Below, piece after piece: positions 1 through 10,871 of a stretch of DNA of 64,000 nucleotides. Both the position numbers and the translations under genes were made by a program. The stretch is from Buxus sempervirens (lineage: Eukaryota > Streptophyta > Magnoliopsida > Buxales > Buxaceae), in contig OX387189.1 of the NCBI GenBank assembly GCA_947561395.2, positions 21,452,329-21,516,328 on the forward strand, given 5' to 3'. The notes below the pieces were generated by a model. That model saw only the letters and a program-made list of their open reading frames with translations. It was not told the DNA's origin and made no database searches. Within the stretch, counting starts at the first letter, position 1; the number at the start of each line of letters is the position of its first letter.

Positions 1-187
1 CCGGACTCCGATTCCAGCAAACTCAGTTGCGTTGGAACCGTGTCGAGATTCTCTATCCATTGAGATAAATCAAGGTGGCCAATTATCACTTGATCAAAAA
101 GTCAACTTTTCACCCCTTAGGGTTTGACTTTCTTTCCAGGGTTTGCATTTCTGGTTTTTCTGGGAGCGCAAAAATGAGGTGCTTACA
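1..187 (-). mobile_element. Ogre-type LTR fragment (A-like family), start of LTR in minus orientation
   Basis: On the minus strand this begins TGTAAGCACC at position 187 and resembles the corresponding ends of the LTRs at 10871, 21603 and 57003. Shared blocks include the stretch around ATCCATTGAGATAAA and the terminal GCAAAAATGAGGTGCTTACA. The rest lies left of the window, so I cannot tell a solo LTR from a full element. No purine-rich tract follows the boundary. Bases 188-192 (GTTAT) are therefore more likely the right-hand copy of a target duplication than the inside of an element. Bases 188-255 are unassigned flank. Confidence 0.8.
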
Positions 188-1195
188 GTTATGGTTGCAG
201 AATAATTTCAAGAAATAGATTGGGGGCTGCTAGTGCTAAATAAATTGTTTGGGGTTGTTAGACATGGAAAAAATTGATTCAATGACTTCCTAATCATCAC
301 ATGGGATTGGTTAAAAACACAGAGTCGCCACCATTCTGTTTAGGTGTGAATGGACACCAAAATATCAAATAAGCACAAAAAGGCAAATTTAGGGTAAAAA
401 TAACCCTCTAAAAAAACAACCAGAAATGGGTAAGGGGATTAGGTTATGAACAGGGGAAGGTGTTAGGCACCCCTATTAATCCACACAAGGTGGTTTCCAG
501 GCATTGTTCATGTTAAAATAAAGGAAAAAAGGCTTGCTATAAAAATCATAAAAAATCACAAAAAAGTGTATGGTTTGTTCATACGAATAGCCTAATTGAT
601 CCAGAACTTTCAAATATGATCATACCATTCCTAGGATTTCATGATTAAAATAAAATTGAGATAAAATCAAATAAAAACAATCTAAAGTGAAAACTTCAAA
701 AATCTGGCATCAAGTTAAATTCTAGAAAAATATGATCTTTATAAAATGTTGCAGAATTGAACTTGAATAGTCCAGGACATAGATATAGCCCAAATTTCAC
801 ATTAAATCAAGAAATCAAAACCAAAAATACCCACGTTGATGAAGATCATCAAAAGGGGAGAACTTAGACCGTAGGGTCTTCTCTCAAAAGTGAAAAACGA
901 TTCAAAAGCCATCTCATGAAACCCTAGAAGTTACTTTCAGGCTTCTGAATTCAGATCTATCATACTGATCATGATGGATCCAGGATCTTAGCCTAATATC
1001 ACAAAAATCACGAAAACAGTGCTGTAGGTGCAAAAGTGTGAAAAATCCAAATTTTACAAAAAAAAGTGGGGATCTCATGCTATAGACATCATGGATTCAT
1101 AGGATTCATTCAGATTCAATCACAAGATCATTAAAACATTAGCAGGATATCCAAAGCAGTCACATCTCACAGATTAGAGCACATGGGGGTCTACC

Positions 1196-1480
1196 CTACG
1201 AATCCACCTGTTCTCTTTTCCCCTAGCTCTCTCTTCACGTTTTACGACTAGAGAGGATTCTTGAGGTACTTAGAGATAGGTTTGGATACACAAGTACAAT
1301 CAAAGGCCTTATTCTAGAAAAAAAGGAGAAAAACAGATTATGGGGTTCTATTCTAGGGATTCACCTGTTCCCCTTTCCCCTAGCTCTCTCTTCACCTTTT
1401 ACGACTAGAGAGGATTCTTGAGGTACTTAGAGATAGGTTTGGGTACACAAGATAAAAGGAGGCCTTATTCTACAGCAATG
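1196..1480. repeat. Tandem duplication (period about 157 bp) inside the E LTR
   Basis: Two near-identical copies share blocks such as CCCCTAGCTCTCTCTTCAC and TTTTACGACTAGAGAGGATT, at about 1205-1315 and 1362-1475. The duplication lies within the transcribed part of the LTR, below the TATA box at 1643 in minus orientation. Confidence 0.8.
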
Positions 1481-1635
1481 GAGAAGATCCTATTATCTCT
1501 AGAATTGAAGACAGAAAATAAAAGGGAAAAGGGACTTACCTGGATTGAGCAAGCAGAGCAGCAGGGATTCCTCTCTTCTCTTGGAGCTCCTTGGACTTCA
1601 AAATTTCGTGGCCCTTTGCTTAAGGATCTCACCTC

Positions 1636-1643
1636 TATTTATA
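1636..1643 (-). promoter_or_regulatory. TATA box of the E LTR
   Basis: Minus-strand TATAAATA in the context CTTATAAATAGAGG. It lies about 200-300 bp below the palindromes at 1844-1949, the same order as in the LTRs of A and B. Confidence 0.6.
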
Positions 1644-1843
1644 AGCAAACCCAAGGGTATGGCTGGTCCAGAGGGATATACCTTGATCCCTCCAGATTGG
1701 GTTAAAAATAAGGATAATGCCCATCCATGGCCAACAAAGATATTTCGAACGAATAAAAGAGATAATTCGCTTATCTAAAGATATATTGGACTGAAGATAA
1801 GGCTCAGAAATCGAGCAAGGATCAAATTCATACAAATCTCCTA

Positions 1844-1949
1844 CGCCCGTATTTACATTGCAGGCAAATGGTGTCCGCATTCTTATTACAGGCGCTGCGT
1901 GCCCGTATACAAATTTCAGGCGCGGTCAGCCCGTGGATACAATACGGGC
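1844..1949 (-). promoter_or_regulatory. GCCCGTA/TACGGGC palindrome cluster upstream of the E LTR TATA box
   Basis: Contains half sites GCCCGTA at 1845 and 1901, and one complete 21-bp palindrome at 1929-1949 (GCCCGT, nine-base centre ending in A, then ACGGGC). The same 21-bp site occurs upstream of the TATA box in the B LTRs and in the promoters of the two antisense genes of E. Palindromic symmetry and fixed length suggest a dimeric DNA-binding protein; the binder is unknown. Confidence 0.65.
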
Positions 1950-2052
1950 AATGCTTAAATTATTGAATTTCATGCATTTTTGACCTGTTTCAAATCCCAA
2001 TTAATAATTTCAATTATTTTCTCATTTTGTAGTGCAATTTGGGGTGTCTACA

Positions 2053-2401
2053 ACTGCCCCCTCTTTGCTGGTAATTGGAACCAATTACGAGCAGAGAGCA
2101 AAAAGACCCACCAATTGCACTTTTTGAGATTTTGTCTACCTAATTGCATTTTGCAAGGACTAAATGGATGATTTTGGAAAAATAATTTGTGTGGAAGATT
2201 TGCTAAAAAGTCCTTAACCGTAAGGGGCAAATCCTCCTCTTTAGTCTCACTGAGCACTCGTAGCTATGAAGTGAGATTTGAGACAAAATTTTTAAACAGA
2301 AGTGGGTAAGGTGGCAATCCTTGCAACTTACAATTAATATAAACATTAATCTCCTAATCAGTGTGGAGAAAATGATGAAAACTGCAATTTTCTGCTTTGC
2401 C
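2053..2401 (-). other. E polypurine tract and 3' untranslated segment
   Basis: On the minus strand the sequence next to the LTR reads AGCAAAGAGGGGGCAGT and then LTR TGTAGAC, a classical polypurine tract for plus-strand priming. The tracts of A (10872 onward) and B (33250 onward) share GCAAAGAGGG. The rest of this stretch shows no coding frame. Confidence 0.75.
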
Positions 2402-2495
2402 AGTATTTATATTGCGAGCAAGTCATGCCCGTAATTTGAATACGGGCGCAATTGACCGCATTACCTTTGTGGGCGCCTGTTGCCCGTATTGATTT
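2402..2495 (+). promoter_or_regulatory. Probable promoter module of antisense gene C
   Basis: A block starting GTATTTATATTGCGAGC and containing a 21-bp palindrome at 2427-2447 (GCCCGTA, seven bases, TACGGGC) is clearly homologous to 52889-52940, immediately upstream of gene D. Another GCCCGTATT half site is near 2482. No clear TATA box follows; TCTTATAG near 2585 is weak. Confidence 0.6.
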
Positions 2496-3957
2496 TAAGG
2501 ATTTTGGCTTCCTTCTTAACCGTGGCCGCGAACTCCTCCATTTCTGCTCGCATTTCCGACCTAAACCCATGTGTCCGTATTTTCTCTTATAGTTTCCCTT
2601 CTTCAATCTCCGACAACTCTTATCTTCTCCGGTGACATCAACTATTTCCGGCGACCCCTTTTGTTTTCCGGCGACCCCTTGCTTCTCCGGTGACCACTGT
2701 TCCTTCGGCGACTGTTGCTCTTCTCCCACTACCGCGACCATTGCTTGCTCTCCGAACGCATCAACACTTAGCCACTTGACGATTGATTTCGCTTCTCCAA
2801 TGAGTACACTTCTTGCAAGCTTTGATTGTCTTTGTACCTATTCGGTTGAAACAGGTATGCTGAAAACCCATTTCATGTTTCTGGTATTCCTTGACTGATT
2901 GTAAGTACATGATTTTTGCTTTGCAATTTTTCTACTCCTGATTGAATGCATTGGACTGTTAATTCTTAATTGATCGAAATCCCCAATATGTCTTCATCTT
3001 GCTAATAACCCATGTATGAACAAGATCCTGATTTTCCTTTGATTGAGATGAGCCCGCTTTTTTCACATCATTGTCCAAAATAGGGGTACTGATATCCCTC
3101 TGAAAAACAATCCACCCAGTAGTGATATTTGGAACCACATAATTCATGATTGACACATGGCTGACTTTCTGCAATTTTTTGTTCTTGAAGCAAATAGACT
3201 TGACTACTGTGTTTGCTTCCTGTTCCTAAAGTAATTCTTGAATTGCCTTGTTTATGCCATCAATATTCAAAATCTGATTTTGTTCCTTTAAAAATCTGAA
3301 TACATCCGTCACTTGAACACTCCAAACTCTTTGATAATTCCTTTTTGTGAACTTGAATGATAAGCTTGGTTTTAATCCGAATCCTTGTATCCAAGTTGAC
3401 TCCTTTTCTTTGCAATCACTGGTATATGCTTTACTTTGAGCATGCTTGTGAATTTATTGCATGTTCTCAATTTGGAGCTAAACACTTGTAGGGTCTGATA
3501 TGAACCGATTCATGACCCAACTGCTGTTAAAACATCTTGGCATGAAACAACTAGTTTTCAGAATTTGCTCCTTTGTGCCAGTTTAAGCATGCCTTGATTG
3601 TCCTGAAACCAAGTAAAATAAACCATTAGGTATTTTAGAAACAAAACAAAATAAATTTCAATCTCAAAATCTAAATTTTAACAAGCACTTTTCTTCTCTC
3701 TCTTTTTTCTTTTTGTTGTATAATGATAATACATAAGAAAAAACAACAACAAAGAAATAGTAAAGTTTCCCAAAAACAAAATTTTGGAGCATTGAATGAA
3801 GTCCTCTTTGGTAGGATCCCAATTTGGTTGTTTTTCTGAGGTATTTTCCCTTATATTCTTCATTGTTCAATCCTGCAAACAATTTAAACTTAATGAAAAA
3901 CAATAATAAAATTTTACAGAAAGCAATAACAAATCATCACCCTGATTTGAACCACAG
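2496..3957 (+). other. 5' untranslated region and probable leader intron of gene C
   Basis: Pyrimidine-rich sequence with repeats of TCCGGCGACC (2635-2715) resembles a plant 5' UTR. A plausible donor is ACAG/GTATGC near 2851 and an acceptor is CCACAG/ATGGCT at 3957. Open frames here are short and not homologous to anything I recognise. I have not resolved the splice pattern. Confidence 0.4.
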
Positions 3958-4058
3958 ATGGCTCGCATTTGATCAGCCTCCAGGGATCCTGCAGATGAGC
4001 CCTCTTCTTCTAGGGTTCGGCGGGATCATACTGATGTGGCCTCATCTTCGAGGGTCGA
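3958..4058 (+). pseudogene. Gene C exon 1, first part
   Basis: ATG at 3958, in-frame TGA at 3970, then a Ser/Arg/Asp-rich frame. It continues at 6380-6443 once the solo LTR 4059-6374 and one GTCGA copy are removed. The joined exon is 165 bases, exactly 55 codons, and ends at a GT donor at 6444. Confidence 0.65.
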
Positions 4059-4675
4059 TGTAACGCCCCGGATCCGAGTCACATGAAAACCCGTAACTCG
4101 TATCCAGAGGTTATTAAAATTAACAGGATCAAACTACCAGAGTAAAGAAAACATGAAGCTAAATATTTTTTTTTCTTTGCAATAGAGTGCGCTAAACAAA
4201 TCCCAACATGAAAACTCACATGACCATATTTCACTACCCGCAATTATCGGCTCTCCATATGTATCTGAAAAACAACAGAAATAAAAGAGTGAGATACGAA
4301 TATCTCAGCAAGTAGCACATGCATGCAAAAATACACATCTTCAAATTTAAAAATTCTATGATCGAATAATCAGACGAGAAAACAAGGAACAACCGGTGAA
4401 GCCTGCGTACTCTGCTGACAGGAATTTGTTGACCCAAGAGTATAGGAAACCATTTAACTAATAGCAATTAACATCGGAAATCCCTTGGTCAACAAACCCA
4501 GATCAGCTTCAGAGAACATTAATAATATAGTCCATGCCTCAATATGACAATTTCCACTAAGTATCCCAAGGTATTCTAACTGATAGGTAAACGACAAAAC
4601 CACGTGGTCAATGTCATACAAATATTTAATTGGGTAATCAACATGCCAGAGCGACATCCACACCTCCATGTACAC

Positions 4676-4765
4676 AGTTCCGGCCTACTCAGGGTTTCGT
4701 CATCCAATGCCGGCCTACTCAGGGTTTCGGCATTGACAACCAGGCCTACTCAGGGTTTCTGGCTG
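4676..4765. repeat. Hairpin cluster with constant loop in solo LTR
   Basis: Three copies of a 15-base segment GCCTACTCAGGGTTT. Two have perfect but different flanking arms: CAATGCCG/CGGCATTG (4705-4712 and 4728-4735) and CCAG/CTGG (4740-4743 and 4759-4762). The first copy has arms TTCCG and CGTCAT that do not match each other. It looks like a fusion of two hairpins still present as separate units in the sister LTR at 51284-51342. Confidence 0.8.
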
Positions 4766-5384
4766 CTCTACACTAGTCGTGGCAACACTCCATGGCCATG
4801 CCATTACACCAATAAAATAAAAGCATCACAATACTAAGCTTAAACATCTGGATCCAGGACAAGCTAGACCAAAACAGTAAACATCGTATAATCTCGATTT
4901 CAATATCAAAACAAACCATTCATTTCCACATCATGTAATTTCTCATCACAATTCATCATCTGTCCCTCTGGACCACGCAGTACCCCAAGTACATTCAGTA
5001 CTTTCTCATTTCCATAACACAAGTCATATGAAAGTAAAACTCAATCCATTCATACCAAAGAAAACCATTCAATACGTATAAAGTTTCCAACAAGTGAAAC
5101 CAGAAATACAAGAACTTCTCAATCAAAGCAGTGTATAGAATAAGGAAAAGTGACTGGTAACTCTTACTAGTTCGGTGTCCGGCACAATGCTCATAAGTAA
5201 CCTAAAACCCAACTTGAAACTCATAAGATGTTCACAACATTTTCCTCTATTAATTTCATAGGCAAAATGGTTTTCCAGGTTCCTAACCAAGTGAATAGTG
5301 AAGTGGTTTAACCCCTAAGAAGTGCAATTACTCTTGGTCAAGTCGGAAATTCCATTTCATTAAGCAAAATAGGTCTACCGCTCA

Positions 5385-5640
5385 CCTATCGAGGTGGGCG
5401 CGAGGTGAGCGCCGGTCGGCGGTGAAGAAAATGGTTAAAAACGACCTGCCGCTCACCCGACGCTAGGTGAGCGCGAGATGGGCGTGAGGTGGGCGTGAGA
5501 TGGGCGCGGGATTCGCGCGAGATGAGTGCCCTGTTTTCCACTTCGCGCGAGATGAGCGCGAGGTGGGCGCCAGATCGGCGGTAAGTCATTTTTTACAGGG
5601 CGCCTACCTCCGAGGTGAACGCCAGTGGGCGCGAGGTAGG
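5385..5640. repeat. GCGCTC/GAGCGC-rich block in solo LTR
   Basis: Many degenerate repeats of GAGGTGGGCGCGAGGTGAGCG type. The sister LTR has the complementary block at 50380-50640, at a similar distance from the LTR start. Confidence 0.7.
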
Positions 5641-6233
5641 CGGATACCCCCTGTGATTTTTCATTCTCTGTTATTCCAAGATCTACAAGTCTGGCCGGTT
5701 GGTTTAGGTCTGTAATTGCTCCAATACACTCCTAATACCCCCAGAACACTTCCCAACCATATTTGAAATTAATCTAAACACTTTCATTTTCAATTAAAAC
5801 TTAAATCCGGATACTCTGTTCATGCAACTTTCCGAAAACCCAGAAACCAGAAAACCTTATACTATCACTAAATATTCAAAACATGCATACGAATAAGCTC
5901 GAGAAAACCCAAAAGACAAACCCAGTGATAAAACAGTGCTACTCACCTTACTAAGACTTTCTTCAAGCTTCCGGCCATCCTGGAGATTTTTGACTTCGAG
6001 AGAGACGGAAACCCTAACTCTCTCCAGAGCCGCGACCTTTTCCCCAAATCCCGAAAAGTTTGTATGAGATAGCTATTTATATAGACACTACCCGGATTTA
6101 ACCTAATTCGCCCTTATTTCTAGAAATCTCCTTTTTACCCCTCAATAGTGCAAGGTTTTCCGGATTTACAATTTTTAGCCCCTGATGACCGCAAGTTCTC
6201 CCAGAATTAATAAAGTTTGATTTAACCAGCACC

Positions 6234-6263
6234 AATATATATATATAAAATATATATATATAT
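6234..6263. repeat. TA dinucleotide microsatellite
   Basis: Two runs of alternating T and A separated by AAA, within the solo LTR near its minus-strand start. Confidence 0.9.
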
Positions 6264-6526
6264 CTATATTTTCCATCCGCTGTTATTTCTGGTTTATTCC
6301 CCTTGTGACTGTTAATTTATTTTATTATAACATTATTATTTTATTTTATTTCCTACTCGAAACGGGGTTTTACAGTCGAGAGGGATTCTGATTCGGACAT
6401 CCCTGATCTTCATTCTGGAGATTCGCGTGAGGCGACCCCAGAGGTATACTCTAATCCTTTTGAATTTTAAGTTCATTCTCAAAATCCTTCACCCTGATTA
6501 TTTCTTCCTTCCAATTATTTCCTTAG

Positions 6527-7439
6527 CCGGCAGTTGAGGCTCCAGACAGAGGCAGAGGCCGTAGAGGGCGCCGAGGCGGAGGCAGGGACGGAGGCCATGA
6601 TGAGGGCCGTAGAGGAGGCCGCAGAGGAGGCCGTGGTAGAGATGAGGTTCGAACCAGGGTTGAGGTCCCTGAGGCCGTTGCATCACAGATTAGGGATACC
6701 GACCTGCTACATGGCTTGAGGACTCATCCCTCAGCTTGTATCAGGGCGGGTATCCCTTAAGAGTATCCTTTGTCTCATTATCGAGGGAGCTGGGCCAACT
6801 TCATCAGATTTATCGGAGATTGAAGTTTGGCCTTTCGCCGGGAGCTGGGCTTGTTTGGCTTTGGCCTCTTCATCACCATTCCGGATGTGCACCTGGATCA
6901 AGCCCTTATTGCAGCGATGCTCGAGAGGTTCTTCCCAGAGACTTTGAGCTTCCATTTTCCAGATATTGAGATTGGGATCCGGCCGTCTGACTTTACGTTT
7001 ATCACCGGGATTAGGATAACTGGTGATATTATTCCCGAGATGGTGATGCAAGATTCTGAAGAGATTGCTTCCTATCTTGGATATATAGTGTTGCCTCCGG
7101 AGGCATGGGATAGAGGGAGAGCTAGATTGTCTCTGACTTGGTTGAGAGAGACCTTTCGGAGGAGGCAGCTTGGCTAGCTCGCCACTAGTCATCCAGTTTT
7201 TCCATTTGCCTTCCGCTTCATCTTCTTGTACGTAATGGGCTCCTGCTTCTTCCCAGAGGACACGACTTCTGTCAGTCCTCATTTTTTGAGTTTATTGGGA
7301 GATTTGCAGCGAGCGAGGAGGTATGCCTGGGGCCCGCTCATTTTTGGCACCATTCTGGCTGGTCTGCGCCGGTCAGTTAGCGGCCTCTACCTCTCGAGGA
7401 CCTGGAGTTGGGTGCAGATTCTTCTGGCCCTTCCTATAG
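6527..7439 (+). pseudogene. Gene C main exon: RG-rich stretch and N-terminal part of the PMD domain
   Basis: The exon follows acceptor CCTTAG at 6526. It encodes about 30 residues of Arg/Gly repeats, a linker, then the PMD domain. Recognisable PMD features are the RRELGLFGFGLF segment, the LSFHFPDIEIGIRPSDFTFITG segment, and LGDLQRARRYAWGP near the end. All lie in one frame interrupted by TAA 6758-6760, TGA 6821-6823 and TAG 7175-7177. The donor AG/GT at 7439/7440 leaves one extra base relative to the next exon, so either the true donor differs or one base has been gained. Confidence 0.75.
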
Positions 7440-7504
7440 GTGAAACACCTATTTCTCTTCCTCTCTTTTCTTTATTCTTCTAACCCTTTTTCTTCTTTTT
7501 GTAG

Positions 7505-7574
7505 TTTTTTGCAAGGGTTTATATCCCCTATTTTCGCCCTACCTCTACAATGCCAGAGGAGACATATCCCATGG
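7505..7574 (+). pseudogene. Gene C exon fragment left of element A
   Basis: The frame is open through MPEETYPMA up to the CATGG target site at 7570-7574. It continues at 21609 as RRWCHVEHDSEKSRP to a GT donor at 21698. The joined exon is 159 bases, an exact multiple of three. Confidence 0.65.
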
Positions 7575-10500
7575 TGTGCGCACCCGATTTCGGTCGCACG
7601 ACGAGGCGCACGCAAAACGATGCGTGCCTCGGGATTTGTTTGGAGTCGCCACTGCCTAATGGGGTGCAGGCAGACACCTGGGTGCCTAAGTTCTTTTACT
7701 AGGGCTTGGTCTGCGGCTTGAGATTCTAAGTAGGTTCTCGGTTGCGGTCTGGGGAAATCCGTAGACACCCCAGTCCACCCCGTCAAGTGACGGGTCCCAT
7801 AGGTTTCCCTGGTTTTGAGTCAACTCAGTTGGTCTCTCACTCACCCGATTCCTAATCCAGCATTCAATTTTGTTTTAAGTCTGGAGGGACCGCCAAAGCG
7901 GTGTGGGTCCCTTTACTTCATTTTATCTTTTTAGTTAAAGATGAGATGAGTCTGATTGGGCAGGCCCCGTTGGAAGGTCCGCTGATTCCTTGGTGGGCTT
8001 AGTCAAGCCCATGTACCCTTGGTGGGCCAAGTGTGGCCCTTTGGATTTTGGTTCAATTTGACTTGATTTTATTTAATGTTCTAGTTGGATATTAAACTTA
8101 GTTCCATGCAAAAGTGAGTCTGGATTGACTTGAGGGCCCTTGAGTGGGCCTCGTCCTGGTTGCCAATTATTTTGAGTTTATTCTTGATTAACCTTTGCCA
8201 AAATGGGCCAGGCTTTGGGCTTGGGGCCCTTTACCTGGGCTTGGGCTTGAAAGCCCAAGGCTTCCTGAGTTAGGGTTTGGAAACCCTAAGCTGGTTCGAT
8301 TTAATGGGCTTTAGCGGGCCCGATCGGCCCTACCCGCAGTCTCAGCCAAACCAAACCTAGATCTAAACATGCGTGTTGCCCCAGGTGGGCTTTGGTGGGC
8401 CTCAAAGGGCCTGGCCCACTCAACTATTTTAATTGTCTTATTTAAGCACAAATAAGTTGGTCGGGCTTGGTGGGCCCCGTTGGAAGGCCCACCGGAAATC
8501 AATTTGGACCGAGTTGGTCCAAGGCCCACCTTGGGTTTCCAGGTGACCCGGAAACCCTACTGGTTCGCCCGGATTTGATCAAACAAAGCAAAAAAAACAG
8601 CACAAGATCAGAAAATGGCAAAAATGTAGTCTGGCAGTGAAGCCGGCCTGAGATGCCGGTTACACACAAGGCTCAGTGTATCCGGCACCTTTAGCCGGCT
8701 ACACATGGGTTTCAGTTGATCCGGCCTGAGTTGCCGGATCAACCCACAGAAGCCTTTTTCTCGGATTTTTGCATTGGGGTTGGGTTTTTAGGCTCCTTGG
8801 GGTGTTCCAGGGATTGTGTGGGCTCCTGTGCGAGCCCACAGTGGTTCGGAGAAGAGCCACCTTGCTTCTTCTTTTGGGTTCTTCAAACCAAACTATGAGG
8901 GATGGGAGGGGGGTTTCCCTCCTCCTTCTCTTGGATAAAGTCCAGCAAAGGAACAGAGGCCATGCACCTCTGTTAAGGTCACTTGTAACCTAAGGGAACA
9001 GCAATCAATTTGAACAATAAAAATGAGGCATTCAATAAGAAAGATACTCCACTTGAGGCCTATCTTTCCTTGAGAGGTGCATGCATGTGCTTATTGTGTT
9101 CAAGGACCCAAAAAAAGGAAATGGTCTATGATCATGCAAAATCAGCACACATGATAAGACACTTGAAACTTCTCAAGGCATTCCTAATAAGCAAACGCAC
9201 AAACACGCAGCTAGAATCCATGTCTAAACCAAGTGAGGTAATCTTGTATAACCGAAAACAGCAGTAGAGATGGGGCAAAAGTCATGCTAAACCATCCGAA
9301 AATAATAACAGAATATGCATGCCACAAGGGAGTAACCTAGCATGCACAATCGTACAAATATACTAAAGAGTACTAGCATGTATTACCAAAAGAAACCTTC
9401 ACATGGAAGAATCCATGTGACCCATTCCGTAGCCTTAGAAACACCAAAAGAAGGGTGGAGAATGGGGATTACAATGGGGATACAATGGAAAAGCACACAA
9501 AGGGAACATGCTCCCTTCAAAATTGGAATCAAACATACCATACGGAAGCCACAAATATCAACCAAAAAAAACTATGTGAGGAGGTCTCTCATCGTCCCTT
9601 GAGATTATACGTGTACTCCCTTACCTTGGGAGATTTTCATGTTTCCAAAAATAAGAAGCAAACACTTGCGGAATAGGTATGAGGACAAACTTTACACTAA
9701 GAAGAAACCCTTACTTAAGAAAAACTTCATTCTCACATATGTTCAATGAAACATGGTAAGAAACCTTACCCTTGGGTTTTAGGACCCTTTTCGAGGTGTG
9801 TGTAGCCTCCTTGAACTAGAGGTGAGGGCTGGAGCAGCACCTCCTCCTTCAAAACATCAAACTTCTTCTCTTGGTTGTGAGGAAATGAAGAAAAATAAGG
9901 AGGAAAGGGGTTGGATAGTGTTTAGGTGGTGTCTTGGGTGATATGGGGGCAATGAGGGGTTGAATGGGGGGTTTTCGGAGCAAGGACGAAGGGGGAGGAA
10001 GCGGTGGAAGCAACCAAAACCAAGCCAACCCCCGGAAATGAGCTGCTGTTTGCCTTTTATAGACAAACTTAATGTATCCGGCAACTCAAGCCGGATACAC
10101 TAAGCCCTCCTCATATCCGGCCTTCATGGACGGTTACACAGGTGCTCCTTTGTATCCAGCATTGAATGCCGGATACAAAACATAATCATCCGAAAATTAA
10201 ATGCCGCCGCGAATTTGTCGGGTGATCGGCGCGAATCTTGCGCGAAAATCTCCTTGTATCCGGTATTTGAGTCCGGATATACACAAGGTTATGTGTATCC
10301 GGCATATTTGACAGGATACAAATAAAAAAATTACGGATTTGCCCTTCGACTTGACCGATTCGACCAATTTGACACTTTTGGATATCTACGGATTGCCCCC
10401 TGCGAATTTTGGATATTTAAGATTTAGTCCCCGAGATATTTTGCTGCGTTGGCTGCCACGTGTGCAGTTCCTGCGCCACGTGTGCTGTTTCCGGTTTTGC

Positions 10501-10871
10501 TACTCGGAAACTTCGACAGCTTATATCTCCTCCATCCGAACTCTGATTTGAGCAAACTCAATTGCGTTAGACTCGTATCGGAGCCCTCTATTCAATGACA
10601 TAGGGCTAAGCACTTGTCACGGGGTTCGTGGAAAAGTCAACTTTAGGCTCACCCTCAAGTTTGACCGGCCCACCGAACCTTCATCCGGACTCCGATTCCA
10701 GCAAACTCAGTTGCGTTGGACTCGTGTCGGGATTCTCTATCCATTGAGATAAAGAAAGATGGCCAATTATCACTTGATCAAAAGGTCAAATTTCGACCCC
10801 TCAGGTTTGACTTTCTTTCCAAGGTTTTGCATTTTCAGCACTTCTAGGGGTGCAAAAATAAGGTGCTTACA
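7575..10871 (-). repeat. 3' LTR of element A
   Basis: 3297 bp with minus-strand ends TGTAAGCACC and GTGCGCACA. It contains a TATA box at 10061-10055, five ATCCGG-type palindromes above it (10074-10320), a second palindrome group at 8640-8750, and the PBS-like GAGTCGCCA at 7643-7651. It carries about 70 bp near 9950-10030 that the partner LTR has lost. Confidence 0.9.
10055..10321 (-). promoter_or_regulatory. Promoter of A 3' LTR: TATA box with upstream palindromes
   Basis: TATAAAA on the minus strand at 10061-10055. Upstream on that strand are five imperfect palindromes with arms GTATCCGG and CCGGATAC, at about 10074, 10110, 10153, 10257 and 10298. Arms are conserved and centres vary, as expected for paired protein-binding sites. 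Confidence 0.6.

Larger units (their letters stand above)
256..2052 (-). repeat. 3' LTR of element E
   Basis: On the minus strand the LTR starts TGTAGACACCCC at 2052 and ends CCATGTCTAACA at 256, the usual TG...CA ends, about 1.8 kb. It contains a minus-strand TATA box, upstream palindromes, and near its U5 end the motif GAGTCGCCA at 322-330, which occupies the same position in the other Ogre-type LTRs here. The left boundary rests on the TG/CA end and on that conserved spacing. The outer target duplication copy would be GGGGT (251-255) but its partner is outside the window. Confidence 0.75.
4059..6374 (-). mobile_element. Solo LTR, Tekay/chromovirus-like family 2, TSD GTCGA
   Basis: On the minus strand it runs from TGTAAAACCCCG (6374) to GGCGTTACA (4059), flanked by GTCGA at 4054-4058 and 6375-6379. 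It is the same family as the LTR at 49646-51891 in the opposite orientation. No internal sequence is present, so it is the product of LTR-LTR recombination. It contains a hairpin cluster (about 4676-4770), a GCGCTC-rich block (5385-5640) and a TA microsatellite (6234-6263). Confidence 0.9.
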
